NCBI RefSeq assembly: GCF_014651055.1
Contig: NZ_BMWD01000026.1
Coordinates: forward strand, 89,252-148,698
Direction: 5' to 3'
DNA: 59,447 nucleotides
Source of the DNA: Streptomyces fructofermentans
Lineage (GTDB): Bacteria > Actinomycetota > Actinomycetes > Streptomycetales > Streptomycetaceae
This document shows, piece by piece, positions 1 through 7,149 of the stretch. The notes beneath the pieces are model-generated. The model was not told the origin of the DNA and did no database searches. It saw only the letters and a program-made list of their open reading frames with translations. The stretch's first letter is position 1, and every line of letters starts with the position of its first letter. Both the position numbers and the translations under genes were made by a program.

Positions 1-23
1 GCGGAGCGACAGCGTCGCTCCGC
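1..23. terminator. Hairpin at window edge
   Basis: Perfect 10-bp inverted repeat (1-10 with 14-23) around a 3-nt loop, all GC-rich. It probably terminates a gene lying left of the window or the small minus-strand gene that ends at 66. No U-tract follows, as is usual for actinomycete terminators. Confidence 0.5.
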
Positions 24-65
24 GGGCCGGCTGCGGGGTCGGTCTTCGTGCGTACCTCGCGAACG

Positions 66-242
66 TCACCGCCTGCGGCCCCGGCCCGACCAGCCGGTGC
101 CGACTCCGCCGACGTGGAGGGCCAGCACGGTCAGCCCGATGAGCATGAAGTTCGTCGAGGTGAAGGTGTCATTGGTGGCTATGTCCGCCGCGTTGATGAG
201 GAACGCGATGAAGAACAGGACCGCAGCCGCGATGGCGAGCAC
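66..242 (-). CDS. Small membrane protein, unknown function
   Basis: A 58-residue protein starting at GTG 240-242, which has GAGGAG five bases upstream; a longer reading back to 452 has no such site and poor coding character. It contains two hydrophobic stretches (about residues 2-19 and 32-46) separated by a short polar loop, then a Gly/Arg-rich tail, so it is likely a two-pass inner-membrane peptide. I do not recognise a family with a known job. Its monocistronic position before a signalling cluster gives no functional hint. Confidence 0.65.
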   Translation of the reverse strand: MLAIAAAVLFFIAFLINAADIATNDTFTSTNFMLIGLTVLALHVGGVGTGWSGRGRRR

Positions 243-464
243 GGGATCTCCTCGGGGTCGTGGTGGGACGGGACCGTTCCCGTCCGCACGTCGCGGGATG
301 AGACCGTTGCTCACCCTCACGCAACCCGTGTGCCCCCGACCTGCCCGAACAGGCCTGTCCGGGGGCGGGCAGTTCCTCTTCCCGGGCCTTCGGCCGCACT
401 GCTCGACGACTGGCGCCATTGACCTGGCACAAGCGTGGTACTCGTCCGTCACACAGGAGTCCCG

Positions 465-551
465 ATGAGACCACAGGTGTTCCGATATGAGTCACTCCCA
501 GCGCATCCGGGCGAGTATCCGCTTTGCCTTCGGGAAGAAGCAGCGAGGTAA
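465..551 (+). CDS. Possible 28-aa leader peptide
   Basis: ATG at 465 is preceded by AGGAG at 455-459 with a five-base gap, a textbook ribosome site, and opens a 28-codon frame ending TAA at 549-551, about 50 bases before the GHKL gene. Third-codon positions are not GC-rich as in real genes here, so it may be chance or a regulatory uORF. A second short frame (487-603) would overlap the 600 start by ATGA, but its ribosome site is weak. Confidence 0.2.
   Translation: MRPQVFRYESLPAHPGEYPLCLREEAAR
488..503 (+). promoter_or_regulatory. 16-bp motif shared with 57012-57027
   Basis: TGAGTCACTCCCAGCG occurs here and, identically, at 57012-57027. Both copies are intergenic and upstream of small signalling-type genes, which suggests a shared regulatory element. 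Its function is unknown. Confidence 0.35.
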
Positions 552-599
552 GCAAAGAGATCATCACGGCCCTGCGGGAAGCGGGCCTGGGGAGACGAC

Positions 600-1034
600 A
601 TGACCAGTGATCCCCGTCGGACCGACGAACGGCCTTCTGAAGAGATGCGCGAACGGACCGTCTGCTTTGCCGGCGAACTGCACAACGTGACCGGGGCGCG
701 ACTCACCGCGGAGTCGTTCCTCCTGGACCTCATCCGTGCCTCTCCCCCGGCGGCACCCGAGCACTGGGACGACATCCTGCTGGTCGTCACGGAGCTGGCG
801 GCCAACGCGGTGCAGTACGCGCCGGGCCCCTTCGAACTGCGCCTGCGGCGCACCTTCGACGGTGTCCACATCACGATGCACGACACGAGCACGACGGAGC
901 CGGAGCCCCGTCCGTTCCACCCCAGCCGGGGCGGCGGCGGCATCGGGTGGCATCTGATCCACACCCTCTGCGACCAGGTCAGCGTGGTCGTGACCGACCG
1001 GGGCAAGGACATCCACGTCTTCCTGCCGTGGTGA
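600..1034 (+). CDS. RsbW-like GHKL ATPase (anti-sigma kinase)
   Basis: A 144-residue single-domain ATPase of the HATPase_c_2 / RsbW-SpoIIAB type. Proteins of this family bind a sigma factor or phosphorylate a STAS antagonist. Visible motifs are the N box (VTELAANAVQY, about residues 64-74), a G1-like HDTS (about 98-101) and a glycine-rich G2 (GGGGIGWHL, about 113-121). The start is fixed by GGGGAG five bases before ATG 600. It converges on a second GHKL gene (1084-1587), with a 27-bp perfect hairpin between and partly inside them. The sigma factor or STAS partner cannot be read from sequence; the nearest STAS is at 1653. Confidence 0.85.
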   Translation: MTSDPRRTDERPSEEMRERTVCFAGELHNVTGARLTAESFLLDLIRASPPAAPEHWDDILLVVTELAANAVQYAPGPFELRLRRTFDGVHITMHDTSTTEPEPRPFHPSRGGGGIGWHLIHTLCDQVSVVVTDRGKDIHVFLPW

Positions 1035-1041
1035 GACGTCC

Positions 1042-1102
1042 CCTGGTGCCTCTGGCGTGACCGGCCGGATGGGACCCGGCCGGTCACGCCAGAGGCACCA
1101 GG
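1042..1102. terminator. 27-bp perfect inverted repeat between convergent genes
   Basis: Arms 1042-1068 and 1076-1102 are perfect complements around a 7-nt loop. The right arm covers the stop and last codons of the minus-strand GHKL gene (stop at 1084-1086); the left arm starts seven bases after the plus-strand stop. It should act as a bidirectional terminator. Confidence 0.8.
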
Positions 1103-1587
1103 ACGCTGATGGTCTTGCCGCCCCCGGGCCCCGGGGTGATGGTGATCTCCCTGGCCAGCCGGATGATCAGCGGCCACCCGTAGCCGTTGCCGTGGTGCCC
1201 GACGGGCAGCTCACCCGACCCGAAGGCGACCGCGGGGACGACGTCGCTGTTGTCCTGGACGGTGAGCCGCACGCCCTCCCCGGTCGGAGTGACCTCGAAC
1301 GCGGCGAGGCCGCCCCCGTGCCGGATCGCGTTCGTCGTCAGTTCCGAGACGACGAGCAGCAGGTCGATGAGTGCCGCCTCGCTCGCGCCGCGCGAGGCGG
1401 AGTTCCAGTGCCGCAGCACGACGGCCCGGGCGTGCTCACGGGCCGCGGCCGCGCTCACGACGGTGCCCGCCGGCAGCGGGATCCCGTCCGCGGGCTCGAA
1501 GTGCGTACGGGGGAGCAGGTCGTCGCCCGGCGCACGCGCCGACGGGTGCTCGTGCGGGGCGACGCTGCTCGTGTCGGTTCGGTCCAT
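1084..1587 (-). CDS. RsbW-like GHKL ATPase (anti-sigma kinase)
   Basis: A 167-residue HATPase_c_2 protein. The N box is VSELTTNAIRHGGG, G1 is VQDNSD and G2 is GNGYGWPLI; all three are well preserved, so an active serine kinase is likely. The first 30 residues are polar and probably flexible. ATG 1585-1587 has AGGGA about nine bases upstream; the frame is open much further back, but that part overlaps the STAS gene antisense-free region and looks non-coding. It lies 65 bases after the STAS gene at 1653-2024 on the same strand, the classical antagonist/anti-sigma pairing (as in SpoIIAA-SpoIIAB), so these two are probably partners. Confidence 0.87.
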   Translation of the reverse strand: MDRTDTSSVAPHEHPSARAPGDDLLPRTHFEPADGIPLPAGTVVSAAAAREHARAVVLRHWNSASRGASEAALIDLLLVVSELTTNAIRHGGGLAAFEVTPTGEGVRLTVQDNSDVVPAVAFGSGELPVGHHGNGYGWPLIIRLAREITITPGPGGGKTISVLVPLA

Positions 1588-1652
1588 GGCTGTCGTGTCC
1601 CTGTGTTCGGCTCCCTCGGCGCCCGGCCCCGGCCCGGGGACGTCGAGCGGCC

Positions 1653-2024
1653 TCACGGCTCGGTCACGGCGCCCGGCGCCTCCAGGGCGGCCGGTACGTC
1701 GTCGGCGAAGAGGAAGAACTCCGTGGTGCCGGTGACGTCGAAGAGTCGCCGGACGCTGTCTCCGAGCGGCCCGGCGACCACCATGACGGTGCCGGTCCTG
1801 CGGTGCGACTGCTGCGTCTCCAGGAGGACGTGCAGGATCGATGAGTCGACGAAACTGGTGCGCGACAGGTCGACGACGGTCCGCGGGGCGCCTTCGCGCG
1901 ACGCCCTGCCGAGCGCCTCCGCGAGCAGCGGCGCGCTGTCGTGGTCGATGTCGCCCTTCACCCTCACGACGACGGCCCGGTCCGTGCCGTGCGTCGTCAC
2001 CGCTGCCTGTCTCTCGTCGGGCAT
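1653..2024 (-). CDS. STAS anti-sigma factor antagonist
   Basis: A 123-residue STAS protein of the SpoIIAA/RsbV/BldG type. Such proteins, when unphosphorylated, bind the GHKL anti-sigma factor and free the sigma factor. The phosphorylation loop reads SFVDSSILHVL (about residues 62-72), with the usual Asp-Ser pair, and the fold's LFDVTG segment follows near 95. ATG 2022-2024 has a strong GGGGGAGA ribosome site. It is upstream of and co-directional with the GHKL gene at 1084-1587. A GGGTAC box on the minus strand at 2055-2060 resembles a SigB-type -10, but no matching -35 is present at the usual distance. Confidence 0.88.
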   Translation of the reverse strand: MPDERQAAVTTHGTDRAVVVRVKGDIDHDSAPLLAEALGRASREGAPRTVVDLSRTSFVDSSILHVLLETQQSHRRTGTVMVVAGPLGDSVRRLFDVTGTTEFFLFADDVPAALEAPGAVTEP

Positions 2025-2359
2025 GGGCGCGCTCTCCCCCTTGCTCGCATACGGGTACCCGATCCCCGCGGAGCGCGGGGCGGGCAGGTGTCGTGCGGTC
2101 CGCGCCGGACACGCGCGGTGTCCGGCCGGGCGGCACGGGCTCTTCCGTCCGGGACGGGCTCCGGCTCGGCCCCCGGGCGCCGGCCGGAGACGGCCGGGCC
2201 CTCGTGGCAGTGGGGCCCGGGCCCGCCGGCCGAGGCATCTCCGTGCCCGCGGCCCGTGCCGGAACCTGTTCGCCGCTCTCGTCGTGTGACACCTCATCTG
2301 TCACTGGTTCCCGCAGGCGCGCGAACCATGGGCGGCCCGGCCGTCCGGTGTGCCGGCGG
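2025..2359. other. Intergenic with small inverted repeats
   Basis: No gene seen in 335 bases. It contains a 7-bp hairpin (2064-2070 / 2074-2080) and GTGACA-N7-TGTCAC at 2286-2304, an operator-like inverted repeat close to the end of the PRC-barrel gene. The promoter of the STAS/GHKL pair should lie here. Confidence 0.4.
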
Positions 2360-2731
2360 TCAGGCCGTGGCCTGCCCGCCGGTGGGCAGGCTCTGGTAGT
2401 AGCTGCCCACGCCCGCCAGGTAGGCGGGGTCCAGCGACTCGCGATCCGTGCGGAAGCGGGGCGCGCCCTTGATCTCGTCCTCGGTGCAGGACACGGTGAC
2501 CTTCTGGGCCTCCGTGTCGACTCCGGTGACGACTCCCACGGGGACCAGGACGCTCCTGCCGAAGAGCCATCCCCCGGTGTCCACGATCAGGTGCCGTGCC
2601 CCGGACTCGTCGACCTGCCGGTCCACATGCCCAATCGTCCCGTCGGCCGCGGAGACCGTGAAGCCCGTGAGCAACTGTCCCTCCGCGTAGCCGCTTCCCG
2701 GTGAGTACGACCAGATTCCGTCGGTGGTCAC
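2360..2731 (-). CDS. PRC-barrel domain protein
   Basis: A 123-residue protein that fits the PRC-barrel (RimM/photosynthetic reaction centre H) beta-fold. The core is about residues 18-75 (LLTGFTVSAADGTIGHVDRQ, then LIVDTGGWLFGRSVLVPVG), with a C-terminal tail about 76-123. Stand-alone PRC-barrel proteins are common in Streptomyces stress loci; their biochemical role is poorly defined. GTG 2729-2731 is chosen because GGAAGGA precedes it; the frame extends to 2809 but without coding character. It sits between two STAS genes on the same strand, suggesting it belongs to the same stress regulon rather than being a partner-switch protein itself. Confidence 0.75.
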   Translation of the reverse strand: MTTDGIWSYSPGSGYAEGQLLTGFTVSAADGTIGHVDRQVDESGARHLIVDTGGWLFGRSVLVPVGVVTGVDTEAQKVTVSCTEDEIKGAPRFRTDRESLDPAYLAGVGSYYQSLPTGGQATA

Positions 2732-2981
2732 GCCCGTCCTTCCTTCCCCTGTCGTGTCCGTACGGAGACCCGTGGCGGACGACCGCCCGCCCTTGGTGCT
2801 CCTCGGCACCCATTACCCGCTCGTGGCGACCGCATTCACGAAGCCCTCCGCCGGACGGCCGCACCCCGTCCGGGGCTGCGTGCAGGACGGGCGCGGCGCG
2901 AGGCCCGTGCGGGGCCCGCGGGGTGTCGCGTTCGGGGCCCGTGCGGGCTCGGCGCGACGCAATGCGGGGACACTGCGGGGC

Positions 2982-3362
2982 TCAGCCGGTGCCGGGCCTC
3001 TCGTGTCCGGCGGCGTGCCGGCAGGGGGCCGTGAGGTAGCCGAGGGTCCCCGTCATGTCCAGCAGCCGCTCCAGGACTCCGGGCCGCTCGTCCAGGTGGA
3101 GCCGCACCCCCGCCCTGTCGGTGCGACGGCGGATCATGAGCAACGCCGAGAGTCCCATGGAGTCGACGCTGTGCAGTTCCGCGAAGTTCAGCCTCAGGTC
3201 GGACGGCGGGCCGTCGAGGTCGGAGCACCCGGTCAGCCGGGCGACGACGGTGTCGACGAGTTCGTCGCACGTCTCGTAGTCGAGGTCTCCGGCGACGCGT
3301 ACGACGCACCACGAGGCGTGCGTCTCGACGGTCAGGGTGAAGGGGGGCGGGTTCGGGGTCAT
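2982..3362 (-). CDS. STAS anti-sigma antagonist, last gene of the B12/PP2C operon
   Basis: A 126-residue STAS protein. The loop HSVDSMGLSALL (about residues 63-74) carries the Asp-Ser pair that is normally phosphorylated, and RLLDMTGTLGYL is the conserved C-terminal helix/strand. ATG 3360-3362 overlaps the stop of the cobalamin-binding gene as ATGA, so it is translationally coupled to it, and through it to the PP2C phosphatase at 4462-6195. That order predicts that the phosphatase or the cobalamin protein controls this antagonist's phosphorylation or availability. The chain ends with a Pro/Gly/His-rich tail. Confidence 0.87.
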   Translation of the reverse strand: MTPNPPPFTLTVETHASWCVVRVAGDLDYETCDELVDTVVARLTGCSDLDGPPSDLRLNFAELHSVDSMGLSALLMIRRRTDRAGVRLHLDERPGVLERLLDMTGTLGYLTAPCRHAAGHERPGTG

Positions 3363-4465
3363 GCGCGCTTTCCGGGGCCGGGTGTCGTCGGTGCCGAGGT
3401 GCGTGAGGCCAGGGCCGCACGCGCCTCGGCGAGCATGTGGAGGGCACGCGGGAAGTCCTTGAGCTGGTCCGCGAGCAGGTCGAGAGCGGGATGGAGGCAG
3501 ACGGCCGGTACGTTCCGCGCCTCCAGGATGTCCGCGGTCCAGCCGATGAAGCCGGTGAACAGTTCACCGTCGCCCACGTACAGGGCAGTACCGAGGTGGT
3601 CGACGATGTGCGCGATGTCCTCGGCCGTACGCTCACGCTGCCGGTCGGAGTAGTCGCGCATCGGCGGGAAGCGGTCCGCGAGCCGGGCCAGGGTCTCCCT
3701 CACGAGCCGTCGGCCGTTGCCGGCCACGTACGTGTACTCCTGGTCGGCCAGGTGCCGCAGGTCGTCGGCCGGTGGGCCCGCGACGGCCGGGCGGTGCCCG
3801 GCGATCCCCCCTTCCAGCGCCTCGGCGGCGCTGCGGGCGTCCGGCGCCCACAGGTCGGCGCCCAGGGCGCGCGCGTAGCGGCCGCCGGGGCCGAACGCGG
3901 CGCCGCCCGCTACGACCGGGACTCCCGTCGCGCGGCAGGCGGTGATGGCCGCGTGCGCGGTGGGCAGGTGGGTGGAGATCGACGCCGACAGGGCGACGGC
4001 CCGCGGGCCGGTGCGGTGGAGGTGCGCGACGAGGTGCGGGGTGGGCACGTGCGCGCCCAGGAAGTCCGGCTGCCAGCCCCGCTGCCGCAGCACCTCCGCC
4101 AGCAGGCGCGCGGGAAGGGCGTGCCAGTCGCCGTCCACGCACGCCACCGTGACACGGCCCCGGTGCGGAGCGGCGGGCACGGCCCGGTGGTGGGCGACGG
4201 CCGCGACGACCCGTTCGTGGATGGCTGTGGCGGTGTGCTCCTGCGCGACGGTCATCCGGTCGGCGGCCCACTCCGTTCCGACCTTGACCTGCACGGCGGC
4301 GATCAGGTCGAGGAGCACCTCCTCGACCTGCCAGCCCGATTCCAGGGCGTCGCGGGCGACGCCGTACGCGGCAGACTCGTCGCCCGTGCGCACGGCCGCC
4401 CACAGTCGGTGTCTCGCGTCGTCGAGGCCCATGCGGGCGGCGGGGTGGTCGGAGACGGTCGTCAT
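3359..4465 (-). CDS. Cobalamin-binding, CarH-like putative light sensor without DNA-binding domain
   Basis: A 368-residue protein with no MerR or other HTH. Residues about 10-95 form the helical bundle that caps cobalamin in MtbC1/CarH proteins, and about 102-225 the Rossmann-like B12-binding domain. W66, E76 and H77 give exactly the W-x9-EH pattern of the adenosylcobalamin photoreceptor CarH. D113-x-H115 matches the start of the DxHxxG cobalt-ligand motif, with Gly replaced by Pro118. Residues about 240-350 are a further helical domain I cannot name. It starts inside the PP2C stop (ATGA) and ends inside the STAS start (ATGA). I infer a light or B12 sensor acting through protein contacts on the neighbouring PP2C or STAS. 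A corrinoid methyltransfer role is less likely, because no methyltransferase is nearby. Confidence 0.82.
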   Translation of the reverse strand: MTTVSDHPAARMGLDDARHRLWAAVRTGDESAAYGVARDALESGWQVEEVLLDLIAAVQVKVGTEWAADRMTVAQEHTATAIHERVVAAVAHHRAVPAAPHRGRVTVACVDGDWHALPARLLAEVLRQRGWQPDFLGAHVPTPHLVAHLHRTGPRAVALSASISTHLPTAHAAITACRATGVPVVAGGAAFGPGGRYARALGADLWAPDARSAAEALEGGIAGHRPAVAGPPADDLRHLADQEYTYVAGNGRRLVRETLARLADRFPPMRDYSDRQRERTAEDIAHIVDHLGTALYVGDGELFTGFIGWTADILEARNVPAVCLHPALDLLADQLKDFPRALHMLAEARAALASRTSAPTTPGPGKRA

Positions 4466-6195
4466 GCGGTGTACCTGCCCCGTGTGTGGCCGTCCACCGC
4501 GCTGAGGTGCGCGTGGTGCGGCGCGCTGACCGCGACCACGGCCATGTCGTCGTGGCTGCCGCCGCCGAGCCACTGGGTGGCCAGCATCTGGATGTGCTCG
4601 ACGATCGCCTCGGCCGGCATCCCGGCGCACTCGGCGAACGTGGCCTCCAGGCGCGCGAGTCCGAACATCTCGTCCCCGAGCGGACCTCCCCTGGCCTCGG
4701 TGATGCCGTCGGTGAAGAAGAGGCAGGTCTCCCCCGGGGCCAGTTCGACGACCGCCGTGGTGGACGTGATGTCCTCGAAGACTCCGACGAGGGAACCGCG
4801 TGTGGCGGCCTTCTCGACGAGTCCGTCCGCCCGGACGATCAGCGGCGGCTGGTGTCCCGCGCTGGTGACCCGCAGCCGGACGGCGCTCCCGCGGCGGCTC
4901 ACCGAGGCGAGGGCCAGCGTGGCGAAACGGGTGTGGTGCGAGTTGATCAGTGATCCGTTGAGCAGCCCGAGGAGCCGCTGGTGGTCGTCCGCGAGCGGAA
5001 GCAGCGCCTGGAGCGTGTTGCGGATCTTCCCCGTCAGCACGGCCGCTTCGAGACCCTTGCCGCAGACGTCGCCGAGGACCACGAGGGACTCCTGGCCCTC
5101 GTCGGCCGCGGGGTGCACGTCGTAGAAGTCGCCGCCGACGCGCTCGCTCTGCCCCGAGGCGCGGTAGGCGCCGGCGAAGTCGACGCCGTTGACGCTGTGC
5201 AGCTGCGGGGGCAGCAGTTCGCGCATCAGCGTGGTCGTGACGGCCGCCTGCTCCGCGTACATGCGGGCCGCCGAGATGGCGGCACCGGCGCGGGCCGCGA
5301 ACAGCCGCGCGAAGACCTCCTCGTCGTCCGTGAACGCCGTCGTGGCGCCCGACCGCAGCAGGACGAGAGCCCCGGCCGGCACGCCGTGGCCGGGCAGCGG
5401 GGTCACGACGACCGAACCGACGGGTCCCGTCAGGTCCGGCGGGACCGCCCAGTCGGGGACGGCGGCGGGATCGATCCAGCGGGAGGGTACGGGCGGGAAG
5501 CCGCGCAGCGCCTCGCCGAGCCCGGGCATCAGCTCCACGTCGGCCTGGACCATCCTGTGGACGACCTCGCCGTCCGGGCCGCAGTACGTCAGCGAGTGGG
5601 CGCGTCCGCGCCCGGGTGCGACCACGACCGCGGCCTCCGCGAGGTGTTCGGCCGCCATCCGGGCCGTCACCTCCATGCAGCGTTCGACGTTCAGCGAGGA
5701 GAGCAGCGCGCTGAAGGCGCCTGCCAGGACCGCGGCACGCCTGCGCTCGCCGGCGAGCGCCTCCTCCGCGAGCCGGCGGTCCGTGTGGTCCACGAACCAC
5801 CACACCACGTCGCCGTCGGCCGCGACGGAGGGATGCGCCTCGAACGTGCGGTCGCCGACGGTGCCGCACGTCGTCCGCGCGGGCACCACCGGAAGGACTG
5901 CGCCGGGCGCCGCGGTCCGCCGATGGGCCTCGGCGAACCAGCCGGGGGCCACCTCGCCGAGTCTCGCGCCCGGTACGGCGTCCGGGAACACGAAGCGCGC
6001 CGCGGTGTTCAGCTCGACGACGCGGCCCGTGGAATCCGCGACCACCACGGGGCAGGGGGCGGTTCCCCACGAGGCGTCCACGAGGACGCCGCGCGGGCCG
6101 GCAGGAGACTGATTCGTTGTGTCCACTGGTAAGGGCTCGCGACTGCGGGCCCACCGCCTTCCGATTGACTCGGACTGTTTCCTTTCGGCAACCAT
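4462..6195 (-). CDS. PAS-GAF-PP2C (RsbU/SpoIIE-type) serine phosphatase
   Basis: A 577-residue soluble phosphatase. There is a PAS-like fold at about residues 45-140, GAF at about 160-320 and a SpoIIE-type PP2C at about 335-565. The metal-binding motifs are intact: GGDFYD, GDVCGKG, FTDGITEA and SHDDMA. It should dephosphorylate a STAS antagonist, most simply the one at 2982-3362 in the same coupled operon. The start is uncertain. ATG 6193-6195 gives the frame quoted and places a rare TTA leucine codon at codon 22 (6130-6132), which would make translation depend on the bldA tRNA. GTG 6124-6126 (codon 24) would omit it. Neither has a strong ribosome site, and the first 23 codons have unusually low third-position GC. 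Confidence 0.87.
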   Translation of the reverse strand: MVAERKQSESIGRRWARSREPLPVDTTNQSPAGPRGVLVDASWGTAPCPVVVADSTGRVVELNTAARFVFPDAVPGARLGEVAPGWFAEAHRRTAAPGAVLPVVPARTTCGTVGDRTFEAHPSVAADGDVVWWFVDHTDRRLAEEALAGERRRAAVLAGAFSALLSSLNVERCMEVTARMAAEHLAEAAVVVAPGRGRAHSLTYCGPDGEVVHRMVQADVELMPGLGEALRGFPPVPSRWIDPAAVPDWAVPPDLTGPVGSVVVTPLPGHGVPAGALVLLRSGATTAFTDDEEVFARLFAARAGAAISAARMYAEQAAVTTTLMRELLPPQLHSVNGVDFAGAYRASGQSERVGGDFYDVHPAADEGQESLVVLGDVCGKGLEAAVLTGKIRNTLQALLPLADDHQRLLGLLNGSLINSHHTRFATLALASVSRRGSAVRLRVTSAGHQPPLIVRADGLVEKAATRGSLVGVFEDITSTTAVVELAPGETCLFFTDGITEARGGPLGDEMFGLARLEATFAECAGMPAEAIVEHIQMLATQWLGGGSHDDMAVVAVSAPHHAHLSAVDGHTRGRYTA

Positions 6196-6507
6196 CTCGC
6201 GTCGGACGCCGTCACTGCAAGTGCCGCGGAGCTCCGACGGTCGCCGCCCGGCGCGCGGAGGGGCTCGTCCGCGGCGCTTCCCCGCAGCTCACACCCCGGA
6301 CCACCGCCGGTACCCGTGTGCCGTCACTCCTCGAACCAGCGGCGGGTGCCCGGTGTCGCGCGTCCCATGCACGCGGCGGCGAAAGCCGGACGAAACAGCG
6401 GAAGCCGGGGGTCGGAACGCGTGGCACGCGGCCTTCGGGGCACCCGGTGGTCCGGAGATCGACAACAACGGTTCCCCCGACGGGAAACCCTTGAGGAGGA
6501 GTGAGCG
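6196..6507. other. Divergent promoter region, PP2C operon / dps
   Basis: No gene. This 312-base gap must hold both divergent promoters. A minus-strand GGGTAC box (6310-6315) resembles a SigB-type -10 but lacks a matching -35. The imperfect repeat around 6470-6490 (GGTTCCC / GGGAAACC) directly precedes the dps ribosome site. Confidence 0.4.
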
Positions 6508-7080
6508 ATGACATCGCCGTACGCCGAGCCGAAGTACACCGTCCCCGGCCTCAGCACGCAGGGAGGCGGCCGGGTCATCGACGTTCTCCGCGTGCGGCTG
6601 CACGCGCTCAACGACCTTTCGCTCACGCTGAAGCACATTCACTGGAACGTGGTCGGACCCCACTTCATCGCCGTCCACGAGATGCTCGACCCCCAGGTGG
6701 ACCGGGTCCGCGAGATGGCCGACGACACCGCCGAGCGCATGTCCGCGCTCGGCGGGGTGCCGGGCGGCACACCGGGTGTCCTGGTCGCCGAGCGGACCTG
6801 GGACGACTACAGCGTCGGCCGGGCCGACGCGATCGCCCACCTCGGCGCCCTGGACCTCGTCTACACGGGCGTCGTGGAGGACCACCGCGCCGCCCTGGCC
6901 GAGGTCGGCAAGATCGACCCGGTGACGGAGGACCTCCTGATCGAGCAACTGCGCTCGCTGGAGCAGTTCCAGTGGTTCGTCCGCGCCCACCTGGAGAGTT
7001 CGGGCGGCGCCCTGTCCACCGCGGGCGCGCTCACCGAGGGACAGGCCGCACGCTCCGCCGAGCAGGGCGGCAGCCGGTAG
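6508..7080 (+). CDS. dps: Dps family DNA-binding ferritin
   Basis: A 190-residue Dps protein: a twelve-subunit cage that oxidises and stores iron, using peroxide, and protects DNA under stress. The ferroxidase ligands show the exact family spacing: H45, H57 (+12), D72 (+15) and E76 (+4), in KHIHWNVVG...VHEML...DDTAER. A roughly 20-residue N-terminal and a 25-residue C-terminal tail are present, typical of actinobacterial Dps, where tails affect assembly and DNA binding. ATG 6508 follows GGAGGAG closely. The gene stands alone between two partner-switch operons. Dps genes in Streptomyces are known SigB-type targets, so it is a natural output here, although I find no clear SigB promoter. Confidence 0.93.
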   Translation: MTSPYAEPKYTVPGLSTQGGGRVIDVLRVRLHALNDLSLTLKHIHWNVVGPHFIAVHEMLDPQVDRVREMADDTAERMSALGGVPGGTPGVLVAERTWDDYSVGRADAIAHLGALDLVYTGVVEDHRAALAEVGKIDPVTEDLLIEQLRSLEQFQWFVRAHLESSGGALSTAGALTEGQAARSAEQGGSR

Positions 7081-7103
7081 CGGCACCTCCGCCGCGAGGC
7101 GGC

Positions 7104-7146
7104 ACGCGAGTGGCCCGGACCCCGTGGGGGTTCGGGCCACTCGCGT
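7104..7146. terminator. Bidirectional terminator after dps
   Basis: Arms 7104-7123 and 7127-7146 pair over 20 bases with a single G-U wobble and a 3-nt loop, midway between the convergent stops of dps (7080) and the MEDS-GHKL gene (7150). Confidence 0.85.
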
Positions 7147-7149
7147 CGT

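Larger units (their letters stand above)
243..599. other. Intergenic, divergent regulatory region
   Basis: No convincing gene. This stretch separates the small membrane protein from the GHKL gene at 600. It has lower third-position GC than the flanking genes. It holds a possible TTGACC -35-like box at 419-424, a short ORF (465-551) with a good ribosome site, and a 16-mer (488-503) found again at 57012-57027. Confidence 0.5.

Noticed and set aside
2055..2060. GGGTAC as a SigB -10 for the STAS gene at 1653-2024
   Set aside because: No GNNT at the required 14-16 base distance; kept only as a remark.
3359..6154. A 931-codon minus-strand frame spanning the PP2C and cobalamin genes
   Set aside because: Its upstream part is a basic, Arg/Gly-rich out-of-frame reading of the PP2C gene; the true product starts at 4465.
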